Positions 31,801 to 41,529 of a stretch of 60,000 nucleotides of DNA are shown one piece after another. The stretch is from Polytrichum commune. Lineage: Eukaryota > Streptophyta > Polytrichopsida > Polytrichales > Polytrichaceae. A model generated the notes under the pieces. It worked only from the letters and a program-made list of their open reading frames with translations. It was not told the DNA's origin and made no database searches. Made by a program: the position numbers and the translations under genes. Positions within the stretch are counted from its first letter, which is position 1. Each line of letters starts with the position of its first letter. The DNA lies in contig OX485806.1 in NCBI GenBank assembly GCA_950295325.1, positions 374,001 through 434,000 on the forward strand, written 5' to 3'.

Positions 31801-33262
31801 TACAGGTGCCATCGATAAATATAAGGCTCGACTGGTCGCGAAGGGGTACAGCCAGGTATACGGCATTGATTATGATGAAACTTTCAGTCCTGTTATCAAG
31901 CATGACTCTGTACGCGTTCTCTTCGCGATTGCTGCTGTTTTACGCATGCACATGCGTCAATTTGACATTGGAACAGCATATCTCAACAGCGACCTTACAA
32001 CTCGGATATATATGCATCAGCCAGAAGGATTTGTAAATCCTAACACTCCCTCACATGTTTGTTCCTTACTAAAAAGTCTTTATGGCTTAAAACAATCTGG
32101 AAGATTGTGGAACCATACATTTGACACATTCCTCAAACTCTACCATCTACTAACAAGTGATGCGGACACTTGTGTTTATTATCGACAGACAGCATCCAAA
32201 TCTGTTGATCTTATAGTTGGAATCTTCGTTGATGATGGCATCGTGTGTGCAACCAATGAGAGTGATCTTGATGCAGTTATCCAACATCTTCAGACCAACT
32301 TCAAAGTTACTTATGGACCCATGGATTACTATGTTGGCTTTCAAGTTCACAGGGATCCTATCACTCATACTATACACATCAATCAAGCCCGCTACATTAC
32401 AGATATCATTCAACGATTCCAGTTAGAGAAAGCCAACCCTGTCACTACCCCAGCAGATACTCACGTACCTCTTCAAGCCACACTGGGTCCGGATGATTTT
32501 CCTCTTCCTTCGTCTGTGCCATATCGTGAAGCTGTTGGATGTCTCATGTATGCTATGGTGCTAACTCGCCCAGACATTGCATTCGCTGTCAGCAAGGTTG
32601 CTAAGTTTACCAGCAACCCTCATCAATCTCATTGGACCGCTGTCAAAAGGATTTTTCGCTACCTTTCTGGCACTATTCATATGGGAATTTCTTACTACGG
32701 CACCTTACCTGATCTATCTCTTCGAGGCTATTGTGACGCTGATTATGCCGGAGATCAAGATGACCGCAAGTCGCGCACTGGTTACCTCTTCCTTCTTGCT
32801 AACGGTGCCGTTGCTTGGTGTAGCAAACGTCAGGGATGTACTGCTGACTCCACCACAGAAGCTGAGTTCGTCGCCCTCGCAGAATCAATCAAGGAAGCTC
32901 TTTGGCTTCGCCGTCTCATGCAGAGCCTTGGTTTTCCCTCCCAGACTCCTACACCCATTCTCTCAGACAATCAAGGAGCTATCCAGTTAGTCAAGAACCC
33001 AAAATACCACAAACGTACTAAACACATTGAGACAAAATACTACCTCATTCGGGAGAAATACGAGCGCAAGCAGATTGATGTATCCTACATTAACACAAAA
33101 CAACAGCTAGCCGATACCCTTACAAAACCTCTTCCTCGTGAAGTTTTTCAACATCTTCGACGTCTTCAAGGTCTTCTTGTACCCCTGTCTCAAACGAGTG
33201 GGAGACTATATGGAAGCGTTCTCACAGGTGATCAACAAGACTGTGATTCCAAGATTGATTGA
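28847..33262 (+). CDS. Copia-B gag-pol polyprotein
   Basis: A 1471-codon frame from ATG with no interruption. In order: gag; CCHC knuckle 'CYNCGEHDHWTAEC' from residue 235; protease 'WYADSGATEHMTEH' (Asp near residue 328); GAG-pre-integrase 'LWHNRMGHVN...CPGCALGKQHK'; integrase core with 'HADLCG', 'RTDRGKEF' and 'QQNGYIERDNRT'; RT with 'QFDIGTAYLNSDL', 'SLYGLKQSGRLW' and 'GIFVDDGIV' (FVDD in place of YVDD); RNase H with 'GYCDADYAGDQDD', 'TTEAEFVAL' and 'LSDNQGAIQL', ending 'LADTLTKPL'. All catalytic motifs look intact and the element may be active. The protease and pre-integrase wording resembles animal copia-clade proteins more than Copia-A does. Confidence 0.95.
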   Translation: MDKRESEIRVFDGTKFPVWKFYMELCFSTREVMPIVDGTIPQPGEDASEIEKAAWIKGDNLAKQLIGASVTLSVLENLINCTTAASMWSTLCAFYQHRSKENIYMVQNSFYEYKMNIGDSINTHVNKVISMGNLLKDLGKPVDEDSIITKIICSLPPSYNSIVTAWTNLPAEQQTVANLKVRLLQLENLLALQGGDLAEDSAFFTHSSKMHSQNKKTNHEPNKEYIKNLKSRTRCYNCGEHDHWTAECPHPRRDKDKFSNQKKNRLDRKQKFTRDKRSNACAATSEQTNSGSSNSASESEHDDCALMALSGLSHALNVNFDKQAWYADSGATEHMTEHRDWFSTFKAIPSGTWPVAIADDSNLWVRGVGDINITRLIDGVHKKGVLKKVLFVPDLRRNLFSIGLASRAGFSFQTIRTKCALYDDFGEGPKVLEGDLVGTLYKLSISPVPPASTMDTQPADSHPSTALAVTTPRDTELVLWHNRMGHVNIHTIKNMSAHDSVKDLPILSHSKIIQVCPGCALGKQHKSTYSSNPQKERSKIPGELLHADLCGKMSIPSLGGAHYYVLIKDDCTSFRFVAFLKAKGDTIRFFLKILRSIERITGNSVKTLRTDRGKEFCNTEFDLLLEKEGILRETSTSYTPQQNGYIERDNRTICEAARCMLHLHNIPLKLWAEAVHTAVYILNRTINTQVGFVTPYELWFNTKPSVSHFKTFGTLAYIFIDKSKRTKFQPKGKRVIFVGYSDTSKGWRFWNPVTDLVSESSDVIFDEATAYSPSLFSSLTMQSTHVDIPANHLPPPNPPPNPPSVPIIDSVGVSSTTDSLPFPEQDSPADSHTLSVPSPIAPPISSDHAITSPHAVSSGSSDPYAFDIPSSSHLPDSPIHPKYRSLTDIYTASSDIQDTFPSTVLSQDSSSQQSSFANMIHYAETFREPATYKQATMSPQAAQWKAAMEREYDSLMENRTWILVPPPPGRTIVQCKWVYKIKYTSTGAIDKYKARLVAKGYSQVYGIDYDETFSPVIKHDSVRVLFAIAAVLRMHMRQFDIGTAYLNSDLTTRIYMHQPEGFVNPNTPSHVCSLLKSLYGLKQSGRLWNHTFDTFLKLYHLLTSDADTCVYYRQTASKSVDLIVGIFVDDGIVCATNESDLDAVIQHLQTNFKVTYGPMDYYVGFQVHRDPITHTIHINQARYITDIIQRFQLEKANPVTTPADTHVPLQATLGPDDFPLPSSVPYREAVGCLMYAMVLTRPDIAFAVSKVAKFTSNPHQSHWTAVKRIFRYLSGTIHMGISYYGTLPDLSLRGYCDADYAGDQDDRKSRTGYLFLLANGAVAWCSKRQGCTADSTTEAEFVALAESIKEALWLRRLMQSLGFPSQTPTPILSDNQGAIQLVKNPKYHKRTKHIETKYYLIREKYERKQIDVSYINTKQQLADTLTKPLPREVFQHLRRLQGLLVPLSQTSGRLYGSVLTGDQQDCDSKID

Positions 33263-33881
33263 CTTACAGAATAGGATGACATACAAGCTTGATCAAAGGA
33301 TTAAAAGGAGTAGACGAGTTCACTAGTTGATAAGATAAGGAAGAAAGAAAGGCAGGTACAAGCAGCAACAGGGAACTTAGAGATAATGAAAGACATTAGG
33401 AGGAGTTTAGCAAAAGAAAATATCTACATCTCTTCTCTGGATTCACAAGAAGGTACACAGGTAGACAACACATTAAGGAGTTACATGAAAGGGATCCAAA
33501 TTGCATCTGGTCTTGTGAAAAATATATGAACAAGAAAGCGACACACCGGATTACTATCGACAAGATGGAGAACTTGAAAGGGATCCTGAAGGCAGATGTT
33601 TCCTTATATTGATCAAAGTGAAAGACAACAATCAAGACTATTGATGAGATGAAGAACATGAAAGGGGTCCTGAAAGGAGATGGTTCATCACGTCGACCAA
33701 ACTGAAATCAAGACTACTGACAAGATGAAGAACATGAAAGGGGTTATTAAAAGAAGATATTTCTTCACATCGAACAAAGTGAAAGCCAACAATCAAGCTA
33801 TGTCTGCTCCGCAGATGTATAAACGAAGGAGTGACGCATGAGATATAAGAAAGCTCTCGAAGGAGACAGATAATCGGCGAT
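33263..33881 (+). repeat. Copia-B 3' spacer with imperfect tandem repeats
   Basis: Between the pol stop and the 3' LTR a purine-rich region holds three diverged copies (starting near 33563, 33646 and 33723) built on 'gaagaacatgaaagggg-cctgaa' and 'caaagtgaaag-caacaatcaag'. There is no credible ORF. No textbook polypurine tract abuts the LTR; the last bases are 'gataatcggcgat' and the nearest purine run is 'gaaggagaca'. Confidence 0.6.
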
Positions 33882-34469
33882 TGTGAGGGCACATGTGTTA
33901 TGGTATTTTTTAATCATCACCTGAGGAGGATAAAAGGTGATCTGATTAGAAAAGGAAGATCAACTGACGAGACAACTTGCAAAAGACGATGTACAAAGGA
34001 CTCATGAATCCTAGGGTTAGGGTTAGGAATAGATTAGGGCAATCATTGACCTTAGTTGCTAAATTTAGGTTTAGGGCTAGGGCATCTTCATGACCAGATG
34101 AACGAGTGGGAGTGATGGATGACTTTTATTTACGTTCATCCAGTCATTAGAGTGAATGAATTCTGTTCACCTGTGAGAACATTCTAGAAAGGATTCTTCT
34201 AGTCGACTCCGGGAGGAGAGTTGATATCGCTACCGGTCATCAGATGGAGATTATCTTTTGTATGCATGTGTTGGTAGACAGAGAGAGAACAAGTTAGTTC
34301 TAGTGAATACAACAATGTATAGATACAAGTAGATCTACATCAGGCGTAGGAATACAGTAGAAGGGATTCCGTAAGATGTATAAGCAAGTAATGTAGAAGT
34401 AAAATTTTCATTGAATCAGAGAAGCAATATCTCACACAGATACATGTGTATTGATTTCCGTGTTCATCA
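33882..34469 (+). repeat. Copia-B 3' LTR (588 bp)
   Basis: Same as 28197-28784 apart from 'gaaaag' for 'gatcag' near 33949. Immediately after it, right-arm sequence of the inverted duplication resumes. Confidence 0.93.
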
Positions 34470-35158
34470 CTAATTAACACTAACCTACTTGAGAGAGGAA
34501 GGGTTTAATTTTTACTGCAACAAGGTTCCGAGCTTATGAAACAAAACATCCAATACCGAAGTATCACATCTGAACATTAAAATTGGCTTGAAATGATGTC
34601 AACAACCCACAATAATACCATCTGCACCATACAACTTGCATGCATGCCAGGCCGGCAGCTTCCTTTAGACTCTTGCTCTGCTGAAGTTACAGAATCGAAA
34701 TGAAGGCTGATGAAAGCGGCAACATGAGGCATGATACATACATAGGGCTACCATAGTCAAGTCTCTCAAAACTAAAACTCGTCAAGAGAGATGCAAATGT
34801 TTCTTCACATCTGCCTTTAGAATGCCTTTAGAATGCCTTTAGAGTCTGCCTTTAGAATGCATCGAAACCAGAAGAACAACGAATTTCCACATGCGAACAT
34901 TGAGAGTGGCTTGAAATGAGCACAGCTACATAGAAACAGCCTCTGACATACAAAAAGACTTACAAATATGCATGCCAATACTCAGACACTGAATCTTACC
35001 TTCTCTACTTTGGTGAATGACACAATTGAATCAAAGACCGATGAAAGAGACTACTTCAATACAGCAGCTCTTCGGCTGTCGGTAAATTGCAGGACGCCGT
35101 CCGACGGACGTGTTCCAGAAGATCAACATATATAATTATCGGAATCCTACTAGATTGT
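34470..35158 (-). other. Distal part of the copy-B leader region
   Basis: Reverse complement of about 7940-8585: the first leader exon and the first module of the ISG12-like gene, now about 9 kb from its coding exon because of the Copia block. At 34814-34861 'gcctttagaat' is repeated about four times where the left arm has a single copy. Confidence 0.6.
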
Positions 35159-36342
35159 GGCGGACGTTAAATACCCCCCACGAACTTTTCGGGAGGGGGG
35201 CATATTCTGTCAGGGGCAGCCGCCCCCATTTTTCTGCACCCGCCCGAAAACTGCCCGATTTCGAAAAAACTATTGTACTTGCATTTTTGAAGGCTACTTG
35301 TCCACAAATCCCATATTGAATGCACTTCATTTTCAAGGTCTCAAATTCAATATATATGTTCACTTCCATTGAGTAAATAAGCAATTGACTAGATTTCACT
35401 TTCAAAATGAAACCGCCAATAAAGCATGTAATTAACTTGAAAGTCAAAAATATTACAAAATCCTCATTTGCATTGAGGTTATAATTTTTGTCACTTACAA
35501 TTGAAAGGGACTTTGTCATTCTAAAATGAAACTAAAACTATTTTTTTAAATGTTAATATACAATATAATATAAAAATATATTTAATACCTCCCACTATCA
35601 CAAAGTTTTCATACGCATTTAAACTAGTTAAGTAAGATTGAATGCAACTAAGTCTAATATATTCTGATTAATCCTATTTAAGCCCAAAGATTTATAATCC
35701 AGTAAGTAAAGTTTATAATTGAATTAACTCCAGTACATATAATTTATGATTAATTAGGCTTAATTAATTTGGTAAGCATATTTTCTGATTTAATTGGGCT
35801 TAAATAGGATTAATCAGAATATATTAGACTTAGTTGCATTCAATCTTACTTAACTAGTTTAAATGCGTATGAAAACTTTGTGATAGTAGGAGGTATTAAA
35901 TGTATTTTTATATTATATTATATATTAACATTTAAAAAAAATTAGTTTCAGTTTCATTTTAGAATGACAAAGTCCCTTTCAATTGTAAGTAACAAAAATT
36001 ATAACCTCAATGCTAATGAGGATTTTGTAATATTTTTGACTTTCAAGTTAATTACATGCTTTATTGGCGGCTTCATTTTGAAAGTGAAATCTAGTCAATT
36101 GCTTATTTACTCAATGGAAGTGAACATATATATTGAATTTGAGACCTTGAAAATGAAGTGCACTCAATATGGGATTTGTGGACAAGTAGCCTTAAAAAAT
36201 GCAAGTATAATAGTTTTTTCGAAATCGGGCGGGCGGCCAGCAGTTTTCGGGCGGGTGCAGAAATATGGGGGGGGCGGCTGCCCCTGACAAAATATTCCCC
36301 CCCCCCCCCGAAAAGTTCGTGGGGGGGTATTTAAAGTCCGCC
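35159..36342. mobile_element. Fold-back element with long terminal inverted repeats (MULE-like)
   Basis: The 1184-bp element begins GGCGGACGTTAAATACCCCC and ends with its inverted counterpart. Each half (about 550 bp) is the near-perfect reverse complement of the other, so open frames read outwards from both arms are mirror images and not genes. The flanks repeat CTAGATTGT (35150-35158 and 36343-36351). The left arm of the duplication has the unoccupied site once (7933-7941). A 9-bp duplication with long inverted repeats fits a non-autonomous Mutator-like element. Confidence 0.9.
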
Positions 36343-36367
36343 CTAGATTGTAGTGTCGTATCCGGTT

Positions 36368-36967
36368 AAATCATGATTGATTCCAGTTAGTATATTTTAT
36401 AATTAATTAGGCTTGATTCATTTGGAAACCAAATTTCTGATATAATTGGGCTTAATTAGGATTAATTAGACTTAATTACATTCAATCACACTTAATTAGT
36501 ATATTAAATGCATATGAATAATTTGTGAAAGTAGAAGGTGTTAACTAAACTATAACATTTAACATACTAAAAATATAACATCAATTTCAGTTCCATTTTA
36601 GAATGACAAAGACCCTTTCAATGGTAGGTCACAAAAATTATAACCTTAGGGCTAATGAGGGTTTTCTAATATGTTTGACTTCCAAGTTAATTACATTCTT
36701 TATTGACGGTTTCACTTTGAAAATGAAATCGCATTCAATTGTTTATTTACTCAATGGAAATGAACACATATATTGGATTTTGGACCTTGAAGGTGGAGTG
36801 CACTCAATATGGGATTTGTGGATAAGTGGCCTTCAAGAATGCAAGGGCAATGGTTTTTTTCAAAGTCGGGCGGTTGGCAAGAAGTTTTCGGTTAGGTCCA
36901 AAAAATCTAGATTACCCTTTTTTTTTGGGGGGGGGGGGGGGGCGGAGGTGGGGGGTTAACATCCGCC
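36368..36967 (+). repeat. Half copy of the fold-back element family
   Basis: It matches the centre-to-right-end part of 35159-36342 at moderate divergence and ends 'taacatccgcc' after a long G run (36926-36942). The left half is missing; the break coincides with the outer boundary of the right duplication arm. Confidence 0.75.
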
Positions 36968-37652
36968 TCTCACCAGTGGGGTTGTTCGGCTTGTGATCAT
37001 TTGTAAGGTAGACGTGCCTAAAGCGAACGCAACGACTATTTGGACACCTAAACTTAGGAAATGTGGTTAGGTGTAGATTTACGAATTGAACTACACTAAA
37101 TAGGTAGATTAGTGTTGGAAACACTTATAGTCGACGAAAACGCTAAATGTAAATTGTCTCTATAGTGTAAGAACACTAAATGTCAACTCTAACACTATTT
37201 GTACCAAGTAGTAACTTTAAATATTTACATGAGCGCATTTAGTGTTAGATGATATTTTGTAAATCTTGGAATGAAGAATTGAAGGAAGAAGAATATGAGA
37301 ACCTCGTAAAAGGTATAATTTGTTCAAACCCTATTCAAACACTAATTGTAATATCAGTTGAAAATTAGTGTTTTAGGTAACTATTGCATCTAACACTAAT
37401 CTTCATCTAACACTAATCTACCTATTTAGTGTAGCATTAAAAGAGACACTTGTTTCAAAGAGATTGGATTGCGTGTTCAAAGTATGCTAACCATTCTTGG
37501 CTCAATAGCCAACATGATTGGGAGGACCTATATGACCACTTAATGAGCATGAGAATCTTCACTTTGCAAATGAATAAGATATTCATACGAGTTTTGAAGA
37601 TTACGAAGCAAACGACTACGCCCACAAATCCGGTTTGCTAATCATCTCCCAC
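36968..37652. other. Unassigned DNA with 'tttagtgtt' motifs
   Basis: Several short direct and inverted 'cactaaat / atttagtgt' motifs occur near 37.14-37.44 kb and resemble the dispersed repeat at 235-455. No gene is seen. Confidence 0.4.
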
Positions 37653-38297
37653 TATCGTAGACATGCTACTAACTGTGCAGCACCACTTACCGTGCATGTC
37701 ACGATACTCCACCATGCCACTTACCGTGTACTTATAATCTCGGCCGTCAAATTATATCACATGCAATCTCAACCGTCCGATGTCTCTCAAACTCAATCAT
37801 GACCGCGCCAATGACCTAAAACATCACTGTCAACTCACACTCATCATGGAGTTTCCTTCAGTCGAATCACATAGCAAGGTGTAGATGTAGCAATTTGATG
37901 AAGATGAAAAGAGCAGACCTTGCCATGGCCAAAAAAGAAGCAAAATTTTCAACAACAACTTGAGAAGAAAATGGCTACACAAGTCAAAAGGACAATATCA
38001 AAACCTCATCAATTTCCTATGCCTACAAAGAAGAGGGCAACATTGTAGCTCCTTTAGTGAAACCTAACATGCACGGTTAGTGAATGGCACATTGATCACA
38101 CATTGATGCATATAGTTGTGAACTTGATTGTAGAAAGGTTACAACTTTTCAAATACAATTGTCATTTCATTTTACCACAATACTCTCATCTCATTTACTA
38201 ATTACAAATTTTAAAAAAAATTTTAAAAAGGTTTAACCCACCTTGTGGAAAACCATTTGAAACCCAAATATGCACGGTTAGTAGCATGTCTACGATA
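37653..38297. mobile_element. MITE with about 27-bp terminal inverted repeats
   Basis: The left end, TATCGTAGACATGCTACTAAC (listed in part), is mirrored at 38271-38297, and an inner pair 'catgccacttaccgtg / cacggttagtgaatggcac' extends the inverted symmetry. The ends abut TA on both sides, so a TA target site is possible but not proven. No ORF is convincing. Confidence 0.6.
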
Positions 38298-41200
38298 ATT
38301 ATGTGTCCCGTTATCCATATGAGAAGTGGGTGGGGAGGGAAGAGTATCCATCTAAGGGCATGATCGCACCAGGGGGTGTTGGCATGGGACCGGATACGTC
38401 CAAGGCCTACCCGGAAGCTCCCAACCGGGTAGGGGGGTTAGCTAATCCTTTATGCCGGGGCCATGACGGAGGCCGCACCGGCTAGGTCTGTGCCGGTGAC
38501 CCCCAATGTTCATCCAATTTTTTCTACTGTTGGCTCTCCGATGGCTCTGCGATGGCTCTCCGACCGTGTGCTGTGGCTAACTTAGGAGCTCCATTTCCTC
38601 TTTCTCTCCTCCATCTCTCCCTTGAGCACTCCGTGCATCATCTCCTGCTCTCCACCTTCAATCAGAGACACTTCGCATTTTTTTTAGAGCCCTATGACTC
38701 CCGTTTTTGCTCAGAATCCATCTTCTTCTTGCCAAGTTACTTACTCTCTTGTTTTGGTGGCACTCTATGGATCAGTATCACTTTCTCCCCTCCGTATCTC
38801 CCTTTCATCAATAATCTTCACCTCTTTAGAGACCTCCTGTGGCTTTTTGGATCCATACAACTCCCGTTCTTTCTCGGAATCCATCCTTTGCTTGCTATTT
38901 TCTTGGTCAGTGCCCTAGCTGTGGATTGGATCGGAGGGAGAGTTCGAAATTGCAGGAGTGGGGGGCATTTTGGTCATCGCCATGGACCGTAGGATAGGGT
39001 TGGCAGGGCATTGGAATTGTGAGGGTTTGATCTGGTAGAGAGGGCTTGATTGAATTCTGGGTGGAGTGCGCAACTAATCTGCGCGGTGGAAAGATGGTGG
39101 GACGATATGATAGTAATCCGTTTGATGAGGATGAATTGAATAAGTAATGCATATGCTATCTCAGCTTTCCTGAGGCTTCCTTTTGGATTGCGGAGTCTTT
39201 ATCTGTATCCCTTTCCTGTATTGGATGGGTGTGAGGAACAACCAACCCGTCGCAGATCTCATCTCGGAGAGTAATGCCGGCAACTATGAAGTTCTATAAA
39301 TCTTGCTCTCCCAGAAAATTCAGGAAAGGTAGATCTCTTTTGTAAATTCGAAGGGCTTTTCGAGGTGGTTCTTGAGATTGTGTTGCTGCCGCTAATGTTG
39401 AGGAAGTTGCATATTGCAAAGTTTTTTTCCAAGAACTGTATGAATACCATTTTGTTCAGGCACTGATTTTGTATATTTTGTGTTCTGGCTATGAGGAAGC
39501 CAGGAAGTTAGGCTCTTCTTCATAAACTTCCAAAACTCACGGACGCAGCGAAGAACTAATATTCACTCAGATTGGTCAATTCTCAATGTGCTAGACCTTC
39601 ACAACCTTTCGAACTTTTGAGCAGGACCCTCTCAACTTAAAGGCAGGACTGATTAACATATTCTGTCCACCGAAACGCGTTCTCATCCAACCTCACCCCT
39701 AACGTTGCTTGGGAGCAGCAGTTCAAAACCCTCATTTCTTTGTGCTTGGCTCCGTTATCGGGGAGGAACATGCCCCCGGCAGGTTCTGACACACCTACAG
39801 GTTGTCCGGTATGGACCCACCGGATGCGGGTTCCAGATCTGCCCCAAATCCGGTTACCTCACCGGTTTCGGGCTGGCACCCCTGGGTGTGGCCAGGCCCT
39901 AAGGTTGTCGGTGAATCTACAGTTCTAGTGTCGAGGACGAGTCTGCCTCTTCTAAGGCCTTAATAATTATCTTCACTTATTTGTCTATAGATGTTAAAGT
40001 GGTGATGAAGTCCTTCTGTATTCTGCTGTTGCTTATCGTCCAAAATAGGGGGTTGCCTCTGCCTCCTGAACCTTTGGCAGTTGGCTCCGGTATTTTGTAG
40101 ATACAGTCGAGGTGGCCATAACCGATCACTTAAGAGATTCCCCCCTACATCTAGAGAAGTCTAAGGTGGTGCAAAGTTTTCTCATATAACAAGATAGATA
40201 TAAGGAGGATTGGGAACATTCTCAACAATTTTACTCCTTAAATTGAGGTTACTGTGAATTTCTGAAGTTAAAAGGCAGCCCGAACATATGACCAATGTCT
40301 AGAGTCTATCATGACCGCTCATTCCTCCTCACTTTGGCACTCAAAACTAGGACATGTGTCATGGCACTGTTGGTTTCGGCTTATTGAGATTGAGTCCCGA
40401 CCTTATCAAAATTCCGGTACCCTATAGACTGCCGATGGGGTCCCGATTCACGAATAGGTGCCTCTACTATAGGTAGATTTCTTGCTAATGGTGTACATTG
40501 AGTTTGGGTAACCAAGACTAAGGGTTGGTTTAAACTACGATGAAGAAGTGCACCGGTCAAAATATTAGGAGAATGGAGCAATACAATTGGCTACGAAATT
40601 GGTTCTTCATTGGCCGGGGTTTACACAACCGCCAAGGCTTCTCAGGTGGAGATCTTCAAGTATGGATTGAAAAATGACATGGTTGCCAACATGGCAACAC
40701 TTTTTCGCTAGGGGAGTTCTCCGGAGGTCAAGTTTCTTATGCCTTTGAAGAAAAAACCTTAACCTTCAAAGAAAAAACTTGGCCACCGGAAAATGCCAAC
40801 TTGAGATTATTATTGTTGTTATTATTGTCCCAACTTTTCCACCATACCAACCGTTGCCTCAAATAAGCTTGTCTTGGGCTGAAATGTTTGACCAACCGAT
40901 GCACTTCTTCACCGTAGTCTAAACTGGCCCTAACATTGGCAAAATGAGTAGCTAATCATTGCAAGGACAGTGTTTGGTCTCTTGGCCTCCGGTTATACTA
41001 TAACGGGCCAATTAGGTTCGGGTATACAAAGCAAAAATTGTTTGGACGTGATTTAGGTAAAGTTGGGGGTTTTTTTTTTGCCTTCACAGATGCTAAGATA
41101 ATGTTAGGTGGGGGGGGGGGGCATTGAGCTCAACGATCGATATGATTTGGGGACCTATATGACCATTCGACGAGTACGAGAATCCTCACTTTCATAACGA

Positions 41201-41529
41201 GTATGTTATTTATATGAGCTCCAAACATTACAAGGAAGTGGCTACGATCTCGATTTGGATTTGCTAACCATCTCATACTGATTGCTTGATTCATATCTTA
41301 GGAGAAGTGCGCTAGTCAAAATAGGTAACCATATAAGACCCATCTGCCTTATGACAGTAACTAATGTCAAAGAAGTATTGGTGGTGGTCAAAGGAGGTCA
41401 CTCACCTGAATCCACCGACTTAGCGTACATATAGATTAGCTTGTGGATTGATTTCTCCCCAAATTTTATTATGTAAATGAAACACATATTGAAATCATAT
41501 TCACGTTGGTTTTATTAAGGCAAGTTAAT
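38298..41529. other. Intergenic region, no gene recognised
   Basis: The composition is mixed, with GC-richer patches at 38.33-38.50 and 39.75-39.95 kb. Open frames there (for example 38552-38992) carry no motif. A 9-bp stem with a 10-nt loop lies near 38408-38435. Homopolymer runs (T and G) occur near 41.08-41.12 kb. Confidence 0.5.

Larger units (their letters stand above)
28197..34469 (+). mobile_element. Complete Copia LTR retrotransposon (Copia-B)
   Basis: Two 588-bp LTRs (28197-28784 and 33882-34469), TG...CA, differ by eye only at two adjacent bases near 28264. A single uninterrupted gag-pol frame fills the interior, followed by about 620 bp of non-coding spacer with imperfect repeats. 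The 6273-bp element lies in a leader intron of ISG12-like copy B. The right flank resumes the arm at 'ctaattaacac', but the left flank is the inverted Copia fragment and not a target duplication, so the insertion is structurally complex. Confidence 0.95.
23241..36367 (-). repeat. Right arm of large inverted duplication, with nested insertions
   Basis: It is the reverse complement of 7918-11187. Without the Copia block (25946-34469) and the fold-back element (35159-36342 plus one target copy) about 3.4 kb remains, comparable to the left arm. It has one more leader module, a single 102-bp unit in the ISG12-like gene and a short 'gcctttagaat' expansion at 34814-34861. The outer end stops at 'tatccggt' (36367), exactly where a half fold-back element begins. 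Confidence 0.9.

Noticed and set aside
33780-34470. CRISPR-like or satellite array
   Set aside because: The repeats are LTRs and retroelement spacer repeats with no regular spacer pattern.
35136-36287. Protein genes of 107-127 residues in the fold-back element
   Set aside because: The same frame appears as a mirror image in both inverted arms and in other copies with stops; it is a by-product of the repeat.
38552-38992. 146-residue hydrophobic ORF
   Set aside because: Leu/Ser/Pro-rich text from pyrimidine-rich DNA; an overlapping frame is equally open and there is no recognisable motif.
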